DNA of 64,000 nt from NCBI GenBank assembly GCA_026936325.1, contig JAPTHN010000018.1, positions 8,141,658-8,205,657 on the forward strand, in the 5' to 3' direction. The notes under the pieces were generated by a model. It did not search any database and had not been told where the DNA came from. It saw only the letters and a list, made by a program, of their open reading frames with translations. This document shows positions 55,653 through 64,000 of the stretch, one piece after another (the stretch's first letter is position 1; every line of letters begins with the position of its first letter). The stretch is from Platynereis dumerilii. Lineage: Eukaryota; Annelida; Polychaeta; Phyllodocida; Nereididae. A program made the translations under genes and the position numbers.

Positions 55653-55754
55653 ATGGAGTGGCTTCCATGGGTCAAAGGTCTTCTTCTTCTTCTCCTTAGT
55701 ATATCCGTCACCGGTGTGACTGTGTTGGAACCGTGCACTGTCTGTGCTGCTTAA
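55653..55754 (+). CDS. Possible signal-peptide first exon of a head-to-head gene
   Basis: ATG opens MEWLPWVKGLLLLLLSISVT, GVTVLEPC, then a stop 33 codons in. The start has a favourable ACTAAAATGG context, and the protein is a textbook signal peptide followed by a cysteine. No strong donor site is seen: the nearest GT after the leader is in ACCGGTGTGACT. No further exon was found downstream before 64000. It may be a chance open frame; it is kept because of its position and leader. Confidence 0.22.
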   Translation: MEWLPWVKGLLLLLLSISVTGVTVLEPCTVCAA

Positions 55755-56763
55755 AGTGCTTGCACGTTGTTTTTTTTAAATACAGGAATGATTGAGTTAG
55801 CCGCAGAGGGGTCATGTAAAAACAAAATAGAACATAAAAACACAAATTAATACCACAAACATCACATGGAATAATAGCAGATAAGAATTTACTAAACAAA
55901 AAAGACACTTATGTTGATTTGCTTAAAGGGACATAATTTCAGTCAAAATTAGTTTTCCCCATGAAATCGATTTTCGAAATATTAAGAATTGCTAAAACTA
56001 TTGCGATATATCAAAATTGGATTTTAATTTGGCCATACAATGATTTCAGACTAAAAGAAAGGTTGATTAGGAGACTTTTTCTGGGGCAGCATTTAAAGAT
56101 TCTATCAATAAATTACCATTGACATTTTATTAGTGCATTTTGCTCACAAGTAGCAAGCAGTGCATTTTTAAGTGACAGTTCATTCTTATGGCAAAATTTT
56201 GTAAAATAAATGCATTAAACTTAATTACTTCACATGAACAAATGAATATCAGACATGAAAGTAATCACGTTCATGATGAAATATCCTCACATATAATTTA
56301 TCAATTAGGCCTAGGACATACAGTTGTACCATTTCCCAAAATAAGACATTTTTCTTTACACTGTAAGTTTCCTTGGCATATTTAATCCTTGATTTACTAT
56401 TGCTGCCTTACCCAAGCAATATATACCCCATACATTAAGCCATGCAATACCCAAATAAGCCAACATTCATTAATCAGAGAAGCCCAGCCGTTTGCTGAAC
56501 CAGCCAGATGTTCGGTCTAATCAATAATCAGCTATTTAGCCTGTTAGTTATTAGTTCGTTATTGGCTGTTTGTTGCCTTTTGCTACTTCCATGAAATTAT
56601 TGAGTACCTCTGTTTTTCTAACACTTCCCATTGACCAGCCATTCAACATGTATGTTGATACAGAGCAGACCTGAATATTAATGATATAATTATAATATAA
56701 TTATTATTCAGGGGTGAAATAATCTAAATTCTGTCAATTACCTACTAATTGTAACGCATTTAA
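55755..56763. other. Non-coding stretch, no feature seen
   Basis: AT-rich sequence between the candidate exon and the long inverted-repeat element. No exon, RNA gene or repeat recognised. Confidence 0.4.
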
Positions 56764-58169
56764 TGAGCTGTCTCTGAGAAAACCAGGCAGAATGGCTGTG
56801 TAAGTGGAGGATGGTCCGAGCCGGATCCGGATGAAATTTTCACCATGTGCCCTTCAAATACATTAATGAAGCACGGTGAAGTCCGTTTTTCCATAAATTA
56901 AAATTTTCCTTAATTTTAACCCCTTTTAAAAAAGCATGTCAAAAATGACTGAAATTCATTTAACATGGGCTTAAATGGGAAAACAGCCCAACTTCAGCTC
57001 ACTAAAAACCCATTTGCCAGCGGGTGGCTAGAAAAGCTGTCGATTGGTGATGCTTATATATGACTTGAATGTCCGAAATCTACTTTCCGTTCGCTGGGCA
57101 TTTTCCTTATGTGCCTGATATGAGCATTTTAAGATATTTAAGGGTGGCAGATTTCATGGATTTTGTAGGGAAATGCAAAAATATGAAAAGTGCCATATCT
57201 CGGCTTAAAATGGACTTACTTTAACAATTTTGGTGTCCAAATATACATTTTTGCCAATTCCGCACTCATCTGAGTGGTTACTTTTATGATTAAAGGTCAA
57301 ATTCATTGTGAATTTTCAAGGTCAAATTCATGTTTTCCGTATTTTCTGTCTGATTTTGTAATACATGCTATGTTTACAAGCACAAAAGGCAAATTTAGAC
57401 ACAACTTGATGGTACAGGGGGATGGGGAATTTTCTAAGCTACATTTTGGTACTTTATGCAGTTCAAAAACTTGCAAATATGACCTCAATATGGGAATTTT
57501 TGTATTTACGGAAATTTATACATTTTGAAAATAAGAGTCAACATATTTTGTGCTGTTGTGTGGTGATGAGAGGCACACATTCTGAAACTGAACTTGATTT
57601 GTTTATGTGTCTTTGACAACAATAAGACAACTTTTGTGAAAAAAATTTGCCATTTCAGGAAATATTGTATTTTCGGCTGCCATTATTGAAAATTTGATTT
57701 TTTGGAATATCTTTGGAACTAAGGCTGATAATGGAGAAATTATTTCACCAATACCCACATTTTCAGGGTCAAGAACTCTAATGAAGCCATTTTTGACATC
57801 ATAGGTCTTGTGACAATACTCTAGTTGAGGGTTTGAAAGATGCCGGTTACGGAAATTCAAGCTTTTTTGGAATATCTCTGAAACTGACACAGATAATGGA
57901 AAAAGTATTTCACCCTTCACCATATTTTCAGAGTCAAGGACTATTGTAATACATTTTAGACATCACATTATGAAGTAACAATGCTATAACAGGTTTGACA
58001 AGCAGCATAAAGAACATCTTGTTTTGTCCTTCAAAAATACCAGAATTGTTTTTATTTTTTGTTTGCAAATCATTTACTTAGATAAGCCACTTTTGTCGTG
58101 ATGTAGCCACGCATTTGCTATGCATGATGTCACATCAATCAACTGCAGCGAAACTCGTAGGTTTACGCA

Positions 58170-58399
58170 CATAGGCGTACGGCGCGCGCAATTTTTGGGG
58201 GGGCGAGCGACAATTGCCCGAATTTCATGATCTAAATTTATAAAAATTTCAAATTAAATTGCCTGGAATTCATTAATTTTCAGTAGTTTTTATTTAATCA
58301 TCTTCCCGAATTTTTTAGCCTTTTTGCCCGAATCTTACTGTTTCCCTAACTTTTGGGGGGGCGATCGCCCCCCCTGCCCCCCCCTCCGATACGCCTATG
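58170..58399. mobile_element. hAT-type MITE with perfect 8-bp target duplication
   Basis: The element begins CATAGGCGTACGGCGCGC and ends CCTCCGATACGCCTATG. TTTACGCA flanks it on both sides (58162-58169 and 58400-58407), the 8-bp duplication expected of hAT transposons. G- and C-runs inside pair with each other. It landed at the inner edge of the long element's left arm and so is younger than it. Confidence 0.85.
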
Positions 58400-59241
58400 T
58401 TTACGCAAGACAAACTATCAATATTCAAAACAAGGTTTGGCCTGAAATTCAGAAGAATCAGGATCGTGTTTTCTGTCTGATTTCTTTTAAAATAATGTCT
58501 TATGTTTTTAATTGCCTCTCAATAGCCGAAGCTGGTGCTAATGGGGATGTAAAGAATAACTCACTTTGTCTTTTAAAGATTATGCTGTGCAATTTTTCGT
58601 TACGATACAACGCTGTTTTCTTTGGCCATTTCGCTGAATCTGTCATTGTGTTTTAAGGGAAACTATCATTTGAATGACAAGTTTTGTGTCAAAACACAGG
58701 TTATTCATAAAGTTTTGCTCCTCCAAAGGTCATTCCAAATTCTGCCATGCACACATATTTTATTAGAGGATTGGCCAGTGTCACCCTAAAATTGAGTGGA
58801 GGGTAAGTTGTGCCACTTTTTTTGCTTCAGGGCAATTTGCCTAAAAAATCATAGCTTTGTCACTCAATCTGACTATGATAGATATCAAAATACAATATAT
58901 AGACTAGAATCGAAGTTTCAATGCAATCTGAACTATTAGAAACATGGTAGCATATATTTTTAATAAAGTAGGTCAATTATATTACAGTTGTTCCACTTAG
59001 TTTATTGCAAGAAAAACCTTGTATTTTACCTTGTTTTTCAGATAGGTCTTGTGTTCCTGTTTTTGGTTTATGATAGATACTTTACATGGGACTTACTGAA
59101 CGCTAATGACATAACTAAGGAAGAAAATAAAAATTCCACAAAACTTGAATTATTTCTTTTTGGATGGTTGCATAAAACATATGTTCTTTACATCTAATTA
59201 ATTTCTTCCTATATTCAGGAATGGCATAAGATACTGACAAG

Positions 59242-59577
59242 CAGGGGCGTAGTTCCTGGGGGATGGGGGGGATGATCAATCATATGATTATTCCTCCCCT
59301 CCCAAGAATTTCAAATTATTACTACTTGGTTCTGACAATTATCAGTTATGTTTAGCTATTTTTGCCATGATACCACTTGTATGTCATGTGGAATACATAC
59401 AAGTCTCAGAACATACTTTTGGTTATCTAAAATAAATTGGCTTTTGGCCTCTAAACTAAGGTGGCCCCCAAATCTACTGCAGAGACATTTGGCATGCTAG
59501 GCTTCGCGCAAAGTTTCGCAATCGCGTTTGCCGAAATCACCCCCCCCCCCTACAAAAATGAAAAATCACCGCCCCTG
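59242..59577. mobile_element. Second hAT-type MITE with perfect 8-bp target duplication
   Basis: CAGGGGCGTAGTTCC at the left and AATCACCGCCCCTG at the right are inverted. CTGACAAG flanks both sides (59234-59241 and 59578-59585). 336 bp. It lies in the centre of the long inverted-repeat element. Confidence 0.85.
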
Positions 59578-59585
59578 CTGACAAG

Positions 59586-61920
59586 AATGTATAATCCCCC
59601 ACAACATTGAACTTAATGCTAATGATATGCAAATGAGGTCACCCCAGGTCACAGGATAGTTGTCAGCTAAAAACTCCCTACACAGGCTTACCCTTTCCCT
59701 ACAGTCTTCACCTACCCTTCTTTCACGCTTTTCTTCCTCGATGACATCACAAATTGATGTTTCCTTTGAGCACTGTTTATTGCCTCTGTCTCCACCAGAC
59801 CTCCATTTATGCAAATGACCTGCTGGCTGAGAACTGTTTCTCATTTATTGTCTGCCATTTCCTAGTTCTAGTTGTATAATTATTATTTATTCTAAATGAA
59901 AAATAAAATCCTGTATCATACCCTTGCCACAACTGACCCTAATCCAAATGGCACAACCACAAAATGATTTTGCCAAAGAAAATTGGTCGTAAAAATCAAT
60001 TAACTATGCTAAATTATATCTAACACCACAAGTATTAGATATCCCTGCCAACCACTGTGAGCCAAAGGGAAATTATCTTACGGTCAACATGATGGAAGCA
60101 ATAATATCGGGGGGGGGGAGTTTTTTTAAGTAGTTTCGCGCAAAGTTTTGGTGAAATAAATAAATTGTGCTTTAGCAGTCTTGCAACAAATAATTTATGG
60201 TGTTGCTTGAATATTTTGGGGAACAGCAAACTGAAAACAAATAACTATGTTTGCTTTTAAAGTGAAATAGATAATTTCTCCCTGAGGGCAACTCCAAGAA
60301 TAGCGTGGTCACTCAATAAAACATTGAGAAATACGTACCGATGTCAGTCTATAATGCATCATTTTTTCAATAATAATATTGAATATCTCAGTGCAGCTTT
60401 TCTCAGCATTATATCTGGTCATAGTGCATATAATAATGATGTTGGCACAATTTGTACACATGGGTGACATTACCTTCTTTACATCGTTCTTCATTTCACC
60501 CCAACACTAAGGCACAATTTAACACATGACACAACCCACCACAGTCTCTCCATATGTATGTATACAGTGAATTCAATTCGTTGAATGTTTCTTTCTTTTC
60601 TTTTTATATTCAGTGTAATAATATATCTCTGCTTTTGGGCCGCATGAAACGAAGATGTTATCCTATCTCAAAATCTGGAATTTGCATCACCTTACAAGTT
60701 TCAATTTTGATCATAGTATTTTAAAGTCTTATTCTATTCTGACCTTTATGTTAAAATGAATTTTAATTAAGGCTAAATCATAAAGTAGTCAAGGCGCCTT
60801 AATTAACTTTTGATATTAATTATAAACATGACAAAATTTAGAGAAAAGTATGTGTCGACAATGGTCTGCAGCCTCCTCAGTAGACCAAATATCATCATTG
60901 AATTTCTGCTTGTAAAAGACAAAGGACTACACCACAACACTGCCACCTTGGTGTTAATTATACTCAATGATAATGACATCACCAGTATTGTAGCTTACTG
61001 ACGATTTAATTTTAAAAAAAGGAGTAAAATATTCCTTATGCAATAATGGCTTCATAATGCACATGTATGTCTCCTTGCTGCTGATTACATCACAATTATT
61101 AGGGGGCTACATTGTTCAGTCTCATTCTGGTGAACAAATTGAATTGGATTAGGCCTATAGCAGTGGTCATACTTCCAAAATGATCATTATGCAACCTGTT
61201 GATTAAAGAATTTCATTACCCTGTAGTGGGGTCCCAAATAGTTATCCTGAGACATCCAGATTTTTGGAAGGTAAATCAACATTTGTAAGACCATTCAATT
61301 TATTTTCACAATGAAACAATTCACTAGCCATCCTGGTTGAAGTGAAGAATGCTAAATTCTGCCTACAGATCTGGAACGCCCCCCTTCAGTGTATAGAGGG
61401 TCAGTCAAGAGGTTAAAATATTAACTGGAAATTGTCGCATATTCTAAAATTTAACGATATATGAAATTTCATTGCAAATACTCCAGTGCCTAGACTAATC
61501 AAAGGTACGTGTAGAAGTTTATCCTCCAAAAGGAATGTTTTTACCCCACACTGAATTTTTCAGGATGCACTTTTCGCAGAAATTAACAGATTGTGTGTTA
61601 GCACATAATTTTTACGTCAGTGTATTGCATTGTACAGGCTCCATAAGCTCTAGAAGACAGTTTAAGCTTTCAATACAAAAACAAATATGTTGTGATTTGA
61701 ATGCAGTTAAGATAGTCCCAATTTGGTTTCTTATATGCCCTGAGCTGGACCTGAGAATAATTCATGGAATCATTGAGCATTTTTGAACAGTCAATCACAG
61801 CCCGATTCACATTGTTTTCACAGCCCAATTCACATCGTTTGAAGAAATATGGGTCTCTCAAGGCTTTTCCATGTATCAGTTGTCAAGTGGTTGTCTCAAT
61901 AGTAACCATTACAGTACAGT
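59586..61920. other. Centre of the long inverted-repeat element, no gene seen
   Basis: A TTTCGCGCAAAGTTT stretch at 60135 also occurs inside the second MITE (near 59505), so a related fragment may be here. No transposase, exon or RNA gene recognised. Confidence 0.4.
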
Positions 61921-63580
61921 AACTGCAGAGTTGCACTGCAGTTCATTGATGTGACATCTTGCACAGCAAATGCTTACATCATAAAAAAAGTGGCTTTGCT
62001 TTGCTAAATACACGATTTGTAAAGAAAATCTGTCTTGCATTTTGGAAATGCCACATTTCAAGCCTGTTATTGCATATTATTTTTACTTGAGATGTGATGT
62101 CTAAAATGGTATCACAATAGACTTGACTCTAAAAATAAGGCAATGGGCGAAATATTTTTTTCCATTATCCATCTCAGTTCCAGAGATGTTCCAAAAAGCG
62201 TTGAATTCCTATAACGGGCGCCTTTCAAACCATCTAATAGAGTATTGTCACATGATCTATGATGTAACAAATGGCTTCATGAGAGTTCTTGACCCTAAAA
62301 ATGTGGGTATTGGTGAAATAATTTTTCCATTATCAGCCTTAGTTCCAAAGATATTCCAAAAAATCAATTTTTCAATAATGGCAGCCGAAAATACAATATT
62401 TCTTGAAATGACACATTTTTTTCCCAAAAGATGTCTTATTATTGTCAAAAACACATTATAAAATCAAGTTCAGTTTCAAAATGTGTGCCTCTCATCAGTA
62501 CACAACAGCACAAAATATGTTGACTCTTATTTTCAAAATGTATATATTCCGTAAATACAAAAATTCCCATAATGAGGTCATATTTGCAAGTTTTTGAACT
62601 GTATAAAGTACCAAAATTTAGCTTAGAAAATTCCCTATCCCCCTGTACCATCAAGTTGAGTCTAAATTTGCCTTTTGTGCTTGTAAACATAGCATGTATC
62701 ACAAAATCAGACAAAAAATACGGAAAAAATGAATTTGACCTTGAAATTTCACAATGACCTTGACCTTTAATCATAAAAGTAACCACTCAGATGAGTGCGG
62801 AATTGGCAAAAATGTATATTTGGACACCAAAATTGTTAAAGTAAGTCCATTTTAAGCCGAGATATGGCACTTTTCATATTTTTGCATTTTCCTACAAAAT
62901 CCATGAAATCTGCCACCCTTAAATATCTTAAAATGCTCATATCAGGCACATAAGGAAAATGCCCAGCGAACGGAAAGTGGATTTCGGACATTCAAGTCAT
63001 ATATAAGCATCACCAATCGACAGCTTTTCTAGCCACCCGCTGGCAAATGGGTTTTTAGTGAGCTGAAGTTGGGCTGTTTTCCCATTGAAGCCCATGTTAA
63101 ATGAATTTCAGTCATTTTTGACATGCTTTTTTAAAAGGGGTTAAAATTAAGGAAAATTTCAATTTATGGAAAAACAGACTTCACCGTGCTTCATTAATGT
63201 ATTTGAAGGGCACATGGTGAAAATTTCATCCAGATCCGGCTCGGACCATCCTCCACCCCCCGCCTGGTTTTCTCAGAGACAGCTCATTAAACACTCAACT
63301 TAAGTATTGGAATCCAATCAGACATTGAGTAGATATTAATAATTATGCAAGAAAAATATAACATTCTTAAGCCTAACATTTTAGTCCAATTTTAAAGCAT
63401 CATTATTTTGTTTAGTAACATACTAGCAGTTTACCCGGCTAGACGGGTAGAAAGTGAAATGACATTGTATCGTTTATTTAAATAATTAGGATTAGTGTGT
63501 ACATGCCAACATTATGTCTGTAATAATTGTGTATGGTGAATTTAAAGAAAATGACTACTTCTGAACCCCCCTCTCTTTTA

Positions 63581-63818
63581 TGTGGACCTGGGCCTGTTTT
63601 GGACAGCAGTTTCAATCGCGCTTTGCCTCATCGGGGTGTAGTCCTTGTGTCCTAATGAACCTATAGACGTAGTTCATAGATGCATGCACAATGCTCGGTG
63701 TCACTAGCCACAACTGTGCTAATGTTGATTTGTTAAACCACTGAGGGTAAATAAATTTTTGTATCTTTTGTATCTTTGTATCTTTGCACAATGCAAAGGC
63801 CCAATGATCCATCCATCT
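63581..63818 (+). repeat. ATCC-tailed SINE copy with an internal insertion, plus orientation
   Basis: TGGACCTGGGCCTGTTTTGG, ACAGCAGTTTCAATCGC and CTTTGCCTCATCGGGG match the body, and AAGGCCCAATGATCCATCCA the tail. About 100 bp at 63690-63790 (TTGTATCTTTTGTATCTTTG) is foreign to the family. Confidence 0.6.
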
Positions 63819-64000
63819 GCTCTCCATCCCTGTCATATGAAAATGGAGAAGGCTAGTTTTTTTTTTCACGTTCTCAAACTGGGATGTCATTAGTTAATTT
63901 TGAGAATGTGTATGCTTCTTGATTCGTAGAACCTTGCAGAACACAAGTTAATTAGGTTTGACCCAGCCAATTTTTCTGATTACTCTTGTTGGACTTGCCG

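Larger units (their letters stand above)
56764..63296. mobile_element. 6.5-kb element with about 1.4-kb inverted arms and TTAA at both ends
   Basis: The left arm (56764 to about 58160) and right arm (about 61921 to 63296) are inverted copies, very similar over most of their length. Outer ends are TGAGCTGTCTCTGAGAAAAC and GTTTTCTCAGAGACAGCTCA, each beside TTAA (56760-56763, 63297-63300). Duplicated TTAA is typical of piggyBac and Kolobok DNA transposons, though such long arms are unusual for either. The 3.8-kb centre holds no recognisable transposase or other protein. It may be a non-autonomous element or an inverted duplication. Confidence 0.6.

Noticed and set aside
57274-57528. Open frame repeated in both arms of the long inverted element (also 62445-62786)
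   Set aside because: The frames match because the arms match. They are short, differ in length, have no recognisable domain, and other frames in the arms look just as open.
1-64000. LTR retroelements, Polintons, CRISPR arrays, operons or bacterial features
   Set aside because: No paired long terminal repeats, capsid, envelope, integrase or polymerase B signals seen, and the spliced gene structure is eukaryotic throughout.

Overview
The window is animal nuclear DNA: AT-rich, intron-rich and dense in short transposon debris. One large gene on the minus strand fills most of it. It is read from a start codon at 54808 to a stop at 3526. I resolved 35 coding exons whose splice sites and reading phases agree at every junction; together they encode about 2138 residues of a secreted, laminin-like extracellular matrix protein. 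The SINE, CR1 and MITE families and the base composition suggest a marine invertebrate, perhaps an echinoderm or other deuterostome, but the sequence does not let me name it.

The protein is the point of interest. In order it has a signal peptide, a laminin N-terminal (LN) domain, four laminin-EGF (LE) modules and half of a fifth, a beta-chain-type globular domain (LF, laminin IV type B), four more LE modules, a tenth LE split by a second kind of globular domain (L4, laminin IV type A, as in alpha and gamma chains and perlecan), six more LE modules, a beta-like CxxCxxCFxxW junction and about 560 residues of coiled coil. The LN-LE-LF half and the junction look like a beta chain, while L4 and the three or four LE modules after it look like a gamma or alpha chain. 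The coil has no cysteine, so it has neither the beta knob nor the C-terminal cysteine that normally links beta to gamma, and no LG domains follow. This is a non-canonical mosaic laminin chain.

Layout from the gene's 5' side to its 3' side: 54.8-42.1 kb encodes LN and LE1; 38.4-27.3 kb LE2 to LE5a and the start of LF; 27.0-25.3 kb the rest of LF; 24.3-20.6 kb LE6 to LE9; 20.2-18.1 kb LE10a and L4; 17.8-13.7 kb LE10b to LE16; 13.0-3.5 kb the coiled coil. Introns 1, 4 and 6 (9.4, 3.7 and 8.1 kb) hold a decayed CR1-type LINE, a tRNA-derived SINE family present about ten times, palindromic DNA-transposon relics with TA, TTA or 8-bp target duplications, and tandem arrays. One array, at 39.5-40.6 kb, repeats an RFX X-box-like palindrome about every 170 bp.

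Upstream of the gene (54.8-64 kb) I find no confident gene. There is a short possible signal-peptide first exon on the plus strand at 55653 and a 6.5-kb element bounded by TTAA with about 1.4-kb inverted arms (56764-63296), into which two small hAT-type MITEs with perfect 8-bp target duplications have inserted. Downstream of the stop codon (1-3525) there is AT-rich sequence, presumably 3' UTR and flank, and one SINE.
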